Below are positions 1-10,463 of a stretch of DNA of 64,000 bases, piece by piece. The first letter of the stretch is position 1. The number at the start of each line of letters is the position of its first letter. Source of the stretch: Pelomonas sp. Root405 (lineage in GTDB: Bacteria > Pseudomonadota > Gammaproteobacteria > Burkholderiales > Burkholderiaceae_C). The position numbers were made by a program, and so were the translations under genes. Below the pieces are notes generated by a model that was given only the letters and a program-made list of their open reading frames with translations, did not search any database and was not told where the DNA came from. The stretch is taken from contig NZ_LMDU01000004.1 of assembly GCF_001425165.1 (NCBI RefSeq), forward strand, positions 15,999 to 79,998. The letters run 5' to 3'.

Positions 1-595
1 TACGGCACCAAGGCGCCCGGCCGCACTGAGAGCGCCGCCGTCGTCAACCAGACCTTCCACCATGCGCTGCTGTGCCACGGCCATGGCGTGCGGGCCGTGC
101 GCGAGTTCGGCGGCGCCGGCGCGGTCGTCGGCCTGACGGACAACCTCGATGTCTGCATTCCCGTGACCGAAACGCCGGCCGACATCGCCGCGGCCAAGGC
201 CTGGTTCCTGCAGATGAACGCGCATGTGCTGGGCGCCATGCATGCCGGCCGTTATCCCGCGGAGTACCTCGAACGCGTCGGCCCGGATGCGCCCGATGTG
301 CGGCCGGGCGATTTCGACCTCATCAGCCTGCCGACTGACCACCTCGGGCTGAACATCTACACAGGGACCTATGTGCGCGCCGGCAAGTCACCTGCGCGAG
401 GCCCACCGCGCGATTGCCGACGGCGTGCCGCTGAAGGGCTACTTCCTGTGGTCGTTCATCGACAACTACGAGTGGGAAGACGGCTACCAGCGCCGCTTCG
501 GCATCGTGCATTGCGATTACGCCACGCAGTTGCGCACGCCCAAGCTGTCGGCCCGCTATTACGCCGATGTGATGCGCACGCGCACCATCCTGTGA
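1..595 (+). pseudogene. GH1 beta-glucosidase remnant, internal deletion and frameshift, 5' end outside window
   Basis: Two reading frames carry one glycoside hydrolase family 1 protein. Frame 1 is open from base 1 and gives the middle of the barrel (NQTFHHALL, REFGG, GLTDN, LGLNIYTGTYVRAG). Near base 388 it jumps to the frame holding the family C-terminus (GYFLWSFIDNYEWEDGY, RRFG), which stops at 593-595. In intact GH1 proteins about 75-80 residues separate these parts and include the Ile-Thr-Glu-Asn-Gly segment with the catalytic nucleophile. That segment is missing, so the product cannot be an active retaining glucosidase unless the assembly is wrong here. The intact enzyme would release glucose from beta-linked oligosaccharides, matching the sugar genes downstream. 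The start lies left of the window. Confidence 0.82.
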
Positions 596-609
596 GCCGG
601 ACGGACGCC

Positions 610-2022
610 ATGACCACCACCGTCGTTCGGGACCGTGTCCCCCTGCCGCAGAAGATGGGCTATGGCCTGGGTTCCTTCCTGGACATGTGGGGGCACTGGC
701 TCTATCAGTCACTGGCCTTTCACGTATTCAATGTCGGCCTGGGCGTCGCGCCGGGCCTGATTTCGACGGCGCTGGGCATCAAGATCTTCATCGACGCCGC
801 CTCCGACGCCTTCTTCGGCTGGCTGTCGGACAACACCCGCACACGCTGGGGGCGACGGCGGCCCTTCATGCTGGTGGGCGGCGTGCTGGCCGGCATCGGC
901 CTGCCGCTGATGTTCGCCGTCGGCCGGGGCTGGAGCGACACCGAATACTTCATCTTCATCCTGGTGTCGCTGGCCATCTACGTGCCCGTGATGGCCTGCT
1001 TCAACATGCCGTGGGTGAGCCTGGGCTCGGAGATGACGCCCGACTATCACGAGCGCACCAGCGTGATGGCGATCAAGAACGCGATCCAGAAGATCCCCGA
1101 GCTGGGCATGTTCGTGGCGGCTCAATTCACGACGCTGCACTTCTTCAAAGGCGCGGATGGCAAGCCCGACATCCTGCTGGGCGCCCAGGTCTACACGTCC
1201 ATCCTCGGCGCCATCATGGTGGCGATCTCGCTGGCGATGTTCTTCCTGGTCAAGGAGCGTTACTACGAGAAGGTGGTGGTGACCCAGACCTTCAAGGTGC
1301 CCTTCAAGGACACGCTCTACCGCACGCTGCGCAACCGGCCGTTCCGCAAGCTGCTGGGCACCATGCTGGCCTATGGCATGGCCACCGCCATGGTGGGCCT
1401 GCTGGGCTATTACACGACGCTGTATTACGTCTGCCGCGGCGATGTGGCCCTGGGCACGCAGTGGAACTCGGCCATGGGCGTGTCGGGCATGGTGATGGGC
1501 CTGGCCGGCATTCCATTCGCTGGCTGGGTGGCACACCGCTGGGGCAAGCGCAATGCGTTGATCACCGTGCTGTCGCTGGCCATCTGCGCCTTCATCGGTG
1601 ACTGGTTCTTCTACAACCCCGAGCTGCCCTGGCTGCAGTTGCTCGCCAGCGGCTGCGTGGCCTTCACCGGCGCCGGCTTCTGGACCATCTACGGCTCGGC
1701 CATGGCTGACGTGATCGACCATGACGAGCTGGAGACCGGCCAGCGCCGCGAGGGCTCCTTCGCCGCGTGCCAGTCATGGATCAGCAAGGTGGGCCTGGCC
1801 CTGGGCAACGGCGCCTCGGGGTGGATCCTGCAGTTCACCGGCTTCGATGCCAAGCTGCCCGTGCAGGACGAGGAATCGCTGTTCATGATCCGCGTGCTGC
1901 TGTCCGGCATCCCGACCATCGGCCTGCTGGTGGCCCTGGTGGTCATCCTGCGCTTCCAGCTCACCGAGGCGCGCCTGAACGAGATTCGCCTGGGCCTCGA
2001 AGCGCGCCGGGGAACCGTCTGA
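610..2022 (+). CDS. GPH-family sugar:cation symporter (MFS, MelB/XylP type)
   Basis: 470-residue inner-membrane protein with about twelve hydrophobic segments. It has the features of the glycoside-pentoside-hexuronide:cation symporter family: an early Asp-rich segment ([25 protein letters not shown], positions about 57-80; Asp residues and the RWGRRRP loop) and the late [16 protein letters not shown] motif. The family imports oligosaccharides or glycosides with H+ or Na+. The substrate cannot be read from sequence; the neighbouring GH1 remnant suggests a beta-glucoside or a glycan oligomer. The ATG at 610 fits the family N-terminus ([13 protein letters not shown]). The reading frame is open further upstream only because it runs through the broken GH1 gene. 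Only 14 bp separate it from the GH1 stop, so the two were probably one operon. Confidence 0.88.
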   Translation: MTTTVVRDRVPLPQKMGYGLGSFLDMWGHWLYQSLAFHVFNVGLGVAPGLISTALGIKIFIDAASDAFFGWLSDNTRTRWGRRRPFMLVGGVLAGIGLPLMFAVGRGWSDTEYFIFILVSLAIYVPVMACFNMPWVSLGSEMTPDYHERTSVMAIKNAIQKIPELGMFVAAQFTTLHFFKGADGKPDILLGAQVYTSILGAIMVAISLAMFFLVKERYYEKVVVTQTFKVPFKDTLYRTLRNRPFRKLLGTMLAYGMATAMVGLLGYYTTLYYVCRGDVALGTQWNSAMGVSGMVMGLAGIPFAGWVAHRWGKRNALITVLSLAICAFIGDWFFYNPELPWLQLLASGCVAFTGAGFWTIYGSAMADVIDHDELETGQRREGSFAACQSWISKVGLALGNGASGWILQFTGFDAKLPVQDEESLFMIRVLLSGIPTIGLLVALVVILRFQLTEARLNEIRLGLEARRGTV

Positions 2023-2072
2023 TGGCCTCGCCCTGCCACCTGCTCTCGAAACCACTACACGGAGACAAGACC

Positions 2073-3134
2073 ATGCGTCGCAACCGCTTCCTCGCGCTCG
2101 GCCTCGCGCTGGCGCTCGCACCTTGCGCGCCCGCCTGGGCACAGGGCAAGGGCCTCGTCGGCATCGCGATGCCGACCAAGAGTTCCCAGCGCTGGATCGC
2201 CGATGGCGACAACATGGTGGGCAGCCTGAAGGCGCTGGGCTACCAGGTCGATCTGCAGTACGCCGACGACGAGATTCCCAACCAGCTCGCCCAGATCGAG
2301 AACATGGTGACCAAGGGCGCCAAGGCCCTGGTCATCGCTTCCATCGACGGCAGCACGCTGTCGGGCATGTTGCAGAAGGCGGCCGAGAAGGGCGTGAAGG
2401 TGGTGGCCTATGACCGCCTGATCCGCGGCACCAAGCATGTCGACTACTACGCCACCTTCGACAACTTCCAGGTCGGCGTGCTGCAGGCGCAGTCCATCGT
2501 CGACAGGCTCGGCCTGAAGCAGGGCAAGGGGCCGTTCAACATCGAGGTCTTCGCCGGCTCGCCCGACGACAACAACTCCGGCTTCTTCTACGAGGGCGCG
2601 ATGAGCGTGCTCAAGCCCTATCTGGACAGCGGCAAGCTCGTCATCCGCAGCAAGCAGGTCGGCGCGATGAAGGTGGGCATCCTGCGCTGGGACGGCGCCA
2701 CCGCCCAGGCGCGAATGGACAACCTGATGTCCGCCTTCTACGGCAAGGACAAGCTGCACGCCGTGCTGGCGCCCGCCGACGTGCTGTCCATCGGCATCAT
2801 CTCGTCGCTCAAGGGCGTGGGCTACGGCAGCGCCAGCCAGCCGATGCCGGTGATCACCGGCCAGGACGCCGACCTGTCGTCTGTCAAGGCGATCCTGCGC
2901 GGCGACCAGGCGTCCACGGTGTTCAAGGACACGCGCCAGCTGGCCAAGGTGACGGCCGATCTGGTGGATGCCGCGCTCAGCGGCCGAACGCCGACGGTGA
3001 ACGACACCAAGACCTACAACAACGGCGTCAAGGTCGTGCCCTCATACCTGCTCAAGCCCGTGGCGGTCGATGCCACGAACTGGAAACCGGTGCTGGTGGA
3101 CAGCGGCTACTACAAGGAAAGTCAGCTCAAGTGA
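2073..3134 (+). CDS. chvE: Periplasmic multiple-sugar-binding protein, ChvE type
   Basis: 353 residues with a clear signal peptide (Met-Arg-Arg-Asn-Arg, hydrophobic stretch, cleavage after AWA-QG). The mature protein closely follows ChvE of Agrobacterium: [41 protein letters not shown] and [11 protein letters not shown] are recognisable. ChvE-type proteins bind aldoses such as arabinose, galactose, glucose and xylose and deliver them to the GguAB importer; in Agrobacterium they also signal to VirA. The start was chosen because it gives a normal signal peptide; GGAGACAAGACC just upstream holds a ribosome binding site. It is 50 bp after the symporter gene. The ATPase gene follows after a 159-bp gap that contains a dispersed repeat. 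Confidence 0.92.
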   Translation: MRRNRFLALGLALALAPCAPAWAQGKGLVGIAMPTKSSQRWIADGDNMVGSLKALGYQVDLQYADDEIPNQLAQIENMVTKGAKALVIASIDGSTLSGMLQKAAEKGVKVVAYDRLIRGTKHVDYYATFDNFQVGVLQAQSIVDRLGLKQGKGPFNIEVFAGSPDDNNSGFFYEGAMSVLKPYLDSGKLVIRSKQVGAMKVGILRWDGATAQARMDNLMSAFYGKDKLHAVLAPADVLSIGIISSLKGVGYGSASQPMPVITGQDADLSSVKAILRGDQASTVFKDTRQLAKVTADLVDAALSGRTPTVNDTKTYNNGVKVVPSYLLKPVAVDATNWKPVLVDSGYYKESQLK

Positions 3135-3135
3135 C

Positions 3136-3273
3136 GCCCCTCGCCCAACCTTGCCTGCTGAACGCGGGCAATTCTGGTCGGTCCCCCGAGGGGACGGCGA
3201 TGCTTGCCGGGTTGACCGACAAGCACATCGCCCAAGGCGGGCCGGCTTGGGAGCGGCCCGGCGCTCGGCCCGC
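3136..3273. repeat. Dispersed intergenic repeat, copy A
   Basis: Non-coding gap between the chvE and gguA homologues. Its left part (GCCCCTCGCCCA, then CTGAACGCG and TCTGGTC) and its right part (CCCCCGAGGGGACGGCGATG, then AAGCACATCGCC, then a GC-rich tail ending CGCTCGGCCCGC) match the gap at 14474-14686. Copy B has an extra block of about 70 bp in the middle. The right part contains inverted GGGCCG/CGGCCC arms, so it may fold in RNA or DNA. It resembles a REP/MITE-like element and has no coding capacity. Confidence 0.75.
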
Positions 3274-3293
3274 TTACGGGATCGAGCACCCGA

Positions 3294-4844
3294 ATGGATA
3301 GAAAGATGGCAATCGAAGAGTCGACCGCGCTGCTGGAGATGCGCGCGATCAGCAAGAAGTTCCATGGAGTGGTGGCGCTGCGCCATGTGGACCTGGCCAT
3401 CCAGCACGGCGAGATCCACGCGGTCATCGGCGAGAACGGCGCGGGCAAGTCCACGCTGATGAAGGTGTTGTCGGGCGTCTACCCGCACCCGGAGTACGAG
3501 GGCGAGATCTGGTTCGACGGCGAGTTGCGCCGCTTCAACGGCATCCGGCACAGCGAGCAGTTGGGCATCGTCATCATTCATCAGGAGCTGGCGCTGATCC
3601 CGCAGCTGTCGATTGCCGAGAACCTGTTCCTCGGCCATGAACAGGCGCGGCACGGCGTCATCGACTGGAGCCGCACGCACGAACGCGCCGTTGAACTGCT
3701 CCGCCAGGTCGGCCTGAGCGAGTCGCCCAACACGCGGGTCGGCGACATCGGCGTCGGCAAGCAGCAGCTGGTCGAGATCGCCAAGGCGCTGGCCAAGGAC
3801 GTCAGGCTGCTGATCCTGGACGAGCCGACGGCCAGCCTCAACGAGGACGACAGCAAGGCGCTGCTCGACCTCCTCAAGCGGCTGCGCGAGCGCGGCGTGA
3901 CCTGCGTGCTGATCTCGCACAAGCTCAACGAGATCGCCGCCGTCGCTGACGCCATCACGGTGCTGCGCGATGGCGCCAGCATCGCGACGATGGACTGCCG
4001 CGAGGCCCCGCCGGACGAGGCCAGCATCATCCGGGCGATGGTCGGGCGCGAGATGAAGGACCGCTATCCGAAGCGCGCATCCAGCCCCGGCGAGCCGCTC
4101 TTCGAGTTGCGCGACTGGTGGGTCGAGCATCCGCTGCACGTGGGGCGCGAGGCCATCAAGGGCGTCAACCTGAACGTGCGCCGCGGCGAGATCGTCGGCA
4201 TCGCCGGGCTGATGGGCGCCGGCCGCACCGAACTGGCGATGAGCGTTTTCGGCCGTTCCTGGGGGCGGCGCATCCGCGGCTCCGCGTGGATGGCTGGCCA
4301 CCAGGTCGACGTGTCGAACGTGCGGCGCGCCGTGAAGGCCGGCATGGCCTATGTGACCGAGGACCGCAAGGCCCTGGGCCTGGTGCTGCACGACAGCATC
4401 GCCCGCAACACCAGCCTGTGTCGCCTCGAAGGCGTCTCGCGCCTGGGCGTCATCGACGACGCCGCAGAGCACGCGGTGGCGAGCGATTTCCGCCAACGGC
4501 TGGGCACGCGCTGTTCGGGCGTCGCGCAAAAGGTCGGCGAGCTTTCAGGCGGCAACCAGCAGAAGGTGGTGCTGGCCAAGTGGCTGTTCACCGAGCCCGA
4601 CCTGCTGATCCTGGACGAACCCACACGCGGCATCGACGTCGGCGCCAAGTTCGAGATCTACAGCCTCATCGCCAGCCTCGCCGCAGAAGGACGCGGGATC
4701 TTGATGATTTCGTCGGAACTGCCCGAACTGCTCGGCATGTGCGACCGCCTCTATCTGATGAACGAGGGTGAACTCGTCGGCGAAATGCCGGCCGCGGGTG
4801 CCACCCAGGAAACCGTCATGCATGCCCTGCTGGGCGCCCACTGA
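3294..4844 (+). CDS. gguA: Multiple-monosaccharide ABC transporter ATP-binding protein
   Basis: 516 residues with two tandem ABC ATPase domains, as in RbsA/XylG/GguA. Domain 1 has Walker A GENGAGKST (about residue 50), the LSIAENLFLG stretch and Walker B LLILDEPTASL. Domain 2 starts near residue 260; its Walker A-like loop is degenerate (GLMGAGRTE), which is normal for the family, and it has LSGGNQQKVVLAKWL and LLILDEPTRGID. It energises import of sugars bound by the ChvE-like protein. gguB follows after 9 bp. The ATG at 3294 was taken; a second ATG four codons later (3306) is possible because no strong ribosome binding site distinguishes them. Confidence 0.92.
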   Translation: MDRKMAIEESTALLEMRAISKKFHGVVALRHVDLAIQHGEIHAVIGENGAGKSTLMKVLSGVYPHPEYEGEIWFDGELRRFNGIRHSEQLGIVIIHQELALIPQLSIAENLFLGHEQARHGVIDWSRTHERAVELLRQVGLSESPNTRVGDIGVGKQQLVEIAKALAKDVRLLILDEPTASLNEDDSKALLDLLKRLRERGVTCVLISHKLNEIAAVADAITVLRDGASIATMDCREAPPDEASIIRAMVGREMKDRYPKRASSPGEPLFELRDWWVEHPLHVGREAIKGVNLNVRRGEIVGIAGLMGAGRTELAMSVFGRSWGRRIRGSAWMAGHQVDVSNVRRAVKAGMAYVTEDRKALGLVLHDSIARNTSLCRLEGVSRLGVIDDAAEHAVASDFRQRLGTRCSGVAQKVGELSGGNQQKVVLAKWLFTEPDLLILDEPTRGIDVGAKFEIYSLIASLAAEGRGILMISSELPELLGMCDRLYLMNEGELVGEMPAAGATQETVMHALLGAH

Positions 4845-4853
4845 ACCGACCCC

Positions 4854-6020
4854 ATGCTTCCCAATTCACTGCGCACCTTCCTGTCCGCGCACCTGCGCGA
4901 CTACGGCATGCTGCTGACGCTCGTCGGCATCATGGCTTTCTTTCAGGTGGTCACCGACGGCACGCTGTTGCAGCCGTTGAACCTGACCAATCTGTTCCTG
5001 CAGAACAGCTACATCGTCGTGATGGCCCTGGGCATGCTGCTGGTCATCGTGGCGGGCCACATCGACCTCTCCGTGGGCTCGGTGTGCGGCTTCGTCGGCG
5101 CACTGGCGGCGGTGCTGATGGTCGAGATGGGCTGGCCGGTCCTGCCGGCCTTCGCGCTGTGCCTGCTGGCCGGCGCCGTCATCGGCGGGCTGCAGGGCTG
5201 GTTCGTCGCCTACCTGAAGATCCCGTCCTTCATCGTCACCCTCGCCGGCATGCTGGTGTTCAAGGGGTTGGCGCTGGCCTTGCTGGGCGGCCAATCGCTC
5301 GGCCCCTTCCCCGAGAGCTTCCAGACCCTCAGCAGCGGCTTCCTGCCGGACTGGCCGGCGGGCGACGAGCATCACCTCACCTCGCTGGGCGCCGGCTTGC
5401 TGCTCATCGTCGTGCTGGCGCTGCGGGAACTGGCCACACTCCGCAGGTCGGCCGCGCTGGGCATCGCGTCCGAGCCCGTCGTGCTCTTCGGCCTGCGGCT
5501 GGCTGCGCAGTCGGGAGCGCTGGCGGGCCTGGTCTGGCTGATGGCTTCCTACAAGGGCTTTCCGAACGTGCTGCTGATGATGACGGCGCTGATCGCCGCC
5601 TATGCCTTCCTGACCCAGCGCACCACACTGGGTCGTCGCGTATACGCGCTGGGCGGCAATGAGCGCGCCGCGCGCCTGTCGGGCGTTCCGACCGAGCGGC
5701 TGACGCTGCTGTGCTTCGTCAACATGGGCGTGCTGGCCGCCTTGGCCGGCCTGGTGTTCGCCGCCCGGCTGAACACCGCCACGCCCAAGGCGGGCCTCGG
5801 CTTCGAACTGGATGTCATCGCCGCCTGCTTCATCGGCGGCGCGTCTGCGTCGGGCGGCGTGGGCAAGGTCATCGGCGCGGTGATCGGTGCCTTCATCATG
5901 GGCGTCATGAACAACGGCATGTCCATCCTGGGCATCGGCATCGAGTGGCAGCAGGTCATCAAGGGCACGGTCCTGCTGGCCGCCGTCGTCTTCGACGTCT
6001 ACAACCGGCGCAAGGGCTGA
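4854..6020 (+). CDS. gguB: Multiple-monosaccharide ABC transporter permease
   Basis: 388-residue very hydrophobic protein of the BPD_transp_2 (ribose/xylose permease) family. The family signature around AGHIDLSVGSVCGFVGALAA (about residues 65-85) and the C-terminal ALGGNERAARLSGV and IGGASASGGVGKVIGAVIGA segments are visible. The length fits GguB/XylH rather than the shorter RbsC, with an extended central region. It forms the membrane channel of the importer with the chvE and gguA homologues upstream, and the start lies 9 bp after gguA. The system is expected to import several aldoses; the exact range is not readable here. Confidence 0.91.
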   Translation: MLPNSLRTFLSAHLRDYGMLLTLVGIMAFFQVVTDGTLLQPLNLTNLFLQNSYIVVMALGMLLVIVAGHIDLSVGSVCGFVGALAAVLMVEMGWPVLPAFALCLLAGAVIGGLQGWFVAYLKIPSFIVTLAGMLVFKGLALALLGGQSLGPFPESFQTLSSGFLPDWPAGDEHHLTSLGAGLLLIVVLALRELATLRRSAALGIASEPVVLFGLRLAAQSGALAGLVWLMASYKGFPNVLLMMTALIAAYAFLTQRTTLGRRVYALGGNERAARLSGVPTERLTLLCFVNMGVLAALAGLVFAARLNTATPKAGLGFELDVIAACFIGGASASGGVGKVIGAVIGAFIMGVMNNGMSILGIGIEWQQVIKGTVLLAAVVFDVYNRRKG

Positions 6021-6044
6021 GCGGTCAAGGCCGACACCGACGCG

Positions 6045-6809
6045 ATGACGCAAGGATCTCAGCGGCGCGAGCGCCCTGCCTGGCTCATGCGTGCCCGGCT
6101 GGCCCTGGCCGCGCCTGCACTGGTGCTGGCGCAGGCCAGCGCCGCCGAGCCGCCACCCCTGCGCATCGTCACGCCCACCAGTCAGTCCATGCCGCTGCTG
6201 CGGATGGAGGACCACCGGCCGGTGGACGGCATCCTCAAAGACCTGGGTGAAGCGCTGGCCCGCCGCCTGGGGCTGAGCCCGGTCTTCGTGGCCCTGCCCA
6301 GCAAGCGTGTGACGGCCGCACTCGTCTCGGGCGCCGCCGACCTGCTGTGCCACGCCAAGGCGGAATGGTTGGGCGGCAAGCTGCTGTGGACGCAGCCCTT
6401 CCTGTCTGGCGCGGGCGTCATCGCAGCGGGGCCCGACGCGCCCGGGGTGTCGCGGCTGCAGGACCTGCGCGATGAGGCGCTGGGCACCGTGCTGGGCTAC
6501 CGCTATCCGGTCCTCGACCAGGCCTTCGAGCAGGCCGTCAGGCGCGAGGACGTCGCCGACGCGGAAACCAACCTCCGCCGCCTGGCCCTGGGACGCATCC
6601 GCTATGCCGTCACCGAGAGGGCCGCGCTCACCTACTACCTCAGGGCCCATCCCGCCGCCGGCCTGCGCGAGCTGATGGAGGTCGAGCCCTACCAGTTGGG
6701 CTGCGCGCTATCGCCTCACCGGGCCGAGCTGTTGCCAACCCTGAACCAAGCCATCGAACGCATGATTGCGGACGGCACGCTGGACCGGCTGCTGAACCGA
6801 TACCGTTGA
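6045..6809 (+). CDS. Orphan periplasmic solute-binding protein, SBP_bac_3 fold
   Basis: 254 residues with a signal peptide (hydrophobic core LALAAPALVLA, cleavage near AAE). The mature part begins PPLRIVTPTSQSMPL and shows the usual order of amino-acid-type binding proteins (family 3): the GILKDLGEALARRLGL segment, ALVSGAADLLC, LGTVLGYRYP and C-terminal LNQAIERMIADGTLDRLL. No cognate permease or ATPase of the polar amino acid class is nearby; it sits alone between two sugar ABC operons, 24 bp after gguB. It could be a lone receptor, for example for a sensor, or be co-opted by another transporter. The ATG at 6045 gives a long N-region; the ATG at 6087 (MRARLALAA) would give a tighter signal peptide. 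Ligand unknown. Confidence 0.75.
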   Translation: MTQGSQRRERPAWLMRARLALAAPALVLAQASAAEPPPLRIVTPTSQSMPLLRMEDHRPVDGILKDLGEALARRLGLSPVFVALPSKRVTAALVSGAADLLCHAKAEWLGGKLLWTQPFLSGAGVIAAGPDAPGVSRLQDLRDEALGTVLGYRYPVLDQAFEQAVRREDVADAETNLRRLALGRIRYAVTERAALTYYLRAHPAAGLRELMEVEPYQLGCALSPHRAELLPTLNQAIERMIADGTLDRLLNRYR

Positions 6810-6856
6810 GCGGCCGTCCGAACTGGACCTTCGTTTCAAAAAGCCCGGGTAAATCC

Positions 6857-6900
6857 GGTCTGACCAAATTATCAGACGTGGCAAAGTGGCATTACCAACC
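6857..6900 (+). promoter_or_regulatory. Composite promoter/operator element shared with the GH35 operon
   Basis: In the 108-bp gap before the second ABC operon. A GGTCTGACC palindrome (6857-6865, GGT-N3-ACC, the half-site type bound by FadR-family GntR proteins) is followed by TGGCAAAGTGGCATTACCAA at 6879-6898. The same arrangement occurs at 18295-18335 upstream of GH35, with 19 of 20 bases of the second block identical and nearly the same spacing. The two FadR-type genes at 16626-18175 are the natural candidates to bind it. Confidence 0.6.
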
Positions 6901-6917
6901 TCCGACATGACGCTGCG

Positions 6918-8494
<1,577 letters not shown>

Positions 8495-8498
<4 letters not shown>

Positions 8499-9478
8499 AC
8501 GATCGCCAGAAAGACCTCATCCAGAAATTCACCGCGCTGGCAGGGCTGCTCCTCCTGGTGTTGGTGTTCTCGCTGACGAGCAATGCCTTCATGTCGGTCG
8601 GCAATGCGATGACGGTGTCGCTGCAGGTGACGACCATCGTCTACCTCGGCATCGGCGCGACCCTGGTCATCCTGACCGGCGGCATCGACCTGTCGGTGGG
8701 CTCGGTGCTGGCGCTGTCGGGCGTCGTCGCGGGCATGCTGGTCAAGAGCGGCATGCCGGTGCCGCTGGCGATGTCGGCCGGCATCGTCGTCGGCGCGCTG
8801 TGCGGCGCCGTCAACGGCCTGTGCGTCACGCGGCTGCGCCTGCCGCCCTTCATCGCCACGCTGGGCATGATGCTGGTGGCCCGCGGCGTCGCGCTGCAGC
8901 TCACCGACGCGCGCGCCATCTCGGGCCTGGGCGAGGCCTTCGGCGCCCTCGGCAACGGAGCGCTGTGGCGCATCGAGGAGATCGACGAGCACGGCTTCCC
9001 CAACGTCATCTTTCCCGGCATCCCCTACCCCGTGCTGCTGATGGTGCTGCTGGCCGTGGCGGCCGGCCTGCTGCTGCGCAAGACGACGCTCGGCCGTCAC
9101 CTGCACGCGGTGGGCTCCAACACCGAGGCCGCGCGCCTGTCGGGCGTGGACGTGGCCGGCGTCACGATGTTTGCCTACGTCACCTCGGGCGCGCTGGCCG
9201 GCCTGACCGGCTGCGTGCTGATGTCGCGCCTGGTCACGGCCCAGCCCAACGAGGGCGTGATGTACGAGCTGGACGCCATCGCGGCCGCCGTCATCGGCGG
9301 CACCTCGCTGCTGGGCGGCGTGGGCACGATCTCGGGCACCGTCATCGGCGCCTTCGTGATCGGCATCCTGCGCAACGGACTGAACATGAACGGCGTCTCG
9401 TCCTTCACGCAGCAAATCATCATCGGCCTGGTCATCCTGCTCACCGTCTGGATCGACCAGCTTCGCAACCGGCGCTGA
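8495..9478 (+). CDS. Ribose-type sugar ABC transporter permease
   Basis: 327-residue hydrophobic protein, BPD_transp_2 family, the usual length for RbsC. Recognisable segments are LTGGIDLSVGSVLALSGV (about residues 62-79), FIATLGMMLVARGVAL, AVGSNTEAARLSGVDV and AAVIGGTSLLGGVGTISGTV. The ATG overlaps the stop of the ATPase gene (ATGA), so translation is coupled. It forms the transmembrane channel of the second importer. The binding protein gene follows after 30 bp. Confidence 0.91.
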
Positions 9479-9508
9479 AGACCGGTTCCCACACAACAGG
9501 AGACATTG

Positions 9509-10450
9509 ATGCCCCTTCCCTTTCGCCTCACGCTGCTCGGCGCCTGCCTGACCCTGCTCGGCGCGGCCGCCCAGGCCGGCGAGATCGCCGTGATCGTCAA
9601 GACCACCAACTCCACCTATTGGCAGAACGTCAACAAGGGCGCCGAGACGGCGATCAAGGAGACGGCCGGCCACACGCTAACCTTCGCCGGGCCGGCCAGC
9701 GAGTCGGCCATCGCCGACCAGGTCAACCTCGTCGAGAACGCCATCAACCGTCGCGTGGCCGGCATCGTGCTCGGCCCGTCGGACCCCGACGCCCTGGTGC
9801 CCGTGATCAAGAAGGCCTGGCAGGCGCGCATCCCCGTCGTGCTGATCGACTCCCACGTCTCCGAGGCCGGCAAGCCCTACTACCAGTCCTTCCTGACCAC
9901 CGACAACCGTGCCGCCGGCGAGCTGTGCGCCAAACAGCTGATCGACAAGATCGGCACCACCGGCAAGGTGGCCGTCATGTCCTTCGTGGCCGGGGCCGGC
10001 TCCGAAGTCGGCCGCGTCGGCGCCTTCACCAACTACCTGAAGGCGAATTCCAAGCTGCAGATCGTCGGGCCTTTCTATTCCCAGTCGCAGATGGCCACGG
10101 CCATGAACCAGACCACCGACGTGCTGGCCGCCCACGGCGACCTCAAGGCCATCTTCGGCGCCAACGAACCCACCGCCGTCGGCATGGGCCGCGCGCTGGT
10201 GCAGAGCGGCCGCGCGGGCAAGCTGTTGGCCATCGGCTTCGACGGCAACCAGGACCTGCAGAAGTTCGTCGACGACGGCACGCTGGCCGGCATCGCCGTA
10301 CAGGGCTCGTTCCAGATGGGCTACCTGGGCGTCAAGACCATCGCCGACGTGCTGCAGAAGAAGCCCGTGGCCAAGTTCCGCGACACCGGTGTGGTCTGGG
10401 TCACCAAGGACAACCTGCGCTCTCCCGAATCCAAGGCCGTGCTGTATTGA
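9509..10450 (+). CDS. Periplasmic sugar-binding protein, ribose-binding family
   Basis: 313 residues, with a signal peptide ending at AQA-GE and then IAVIVKTTNSTYWQNVNKGA, the opening strand and helix of the Peripla_BP_4 (ribose-binding) fold. Other family marks: GIVLGPSDPDALVPVI, IPVVLIDSHV, TTDNRAAGELCAKQL, IFGANEPTAVGMGRAL and IGFDGNQDLQKFVDDG. It is the receptor of the importer encoded just upstream. The ATG at 9509 has AGGAGA six bases ahead; a TTG directly before it (9506) is a less likely start. Ligand inferred, not shown: gene order points to the sugar oxidised by the next genes, with L-galactose or L-fucose as leading candidates. Confidence 0.88.
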   Translation: MPLPFRLTLLGACLTLLGAAAQAGEIAVIVKTTNSTYWQNVNKGAETAIKETAGHTLTFAGPASESAIADQVNLVENAINRRVAGIVLGPSDPDALVPVIKKAWQARIPVVLIDSHVSEAGKPYYQSFLTTDNRAAGELCAKQLIDKIGTTGKVAVMSFVAGAGSEVGRVGAFTNYLKANSKLQIVGPFYSQSQMATAMNQTTDVLAAHGDLKAIFGANEPTAVGMGRALVQSGRAGKLLAIGFDGNQDLQKFVDDGTLAGIAVQGSFQMGYLGVKTIADVLQKKPVAKFRDTGVVWVTKDNLRSPESKAVLY

Positions 10451-10463
10451 CGTGACGCGATCC

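Noticed and set aside
88-2022. One 644-residue open frame that joins GH1 sequence to the symporter
   Set aside because: The middle part is out-of-frame GH1 DNA with no protein character; the real symporter starts at 610.
3042-4529. Long minus-strand frame opposite the gguA homologue (495 residues)
   Set aside because: Shadow of the plus-strand gene in high-GC DNA; composition is His/Arg/Ala-rich with no domains.
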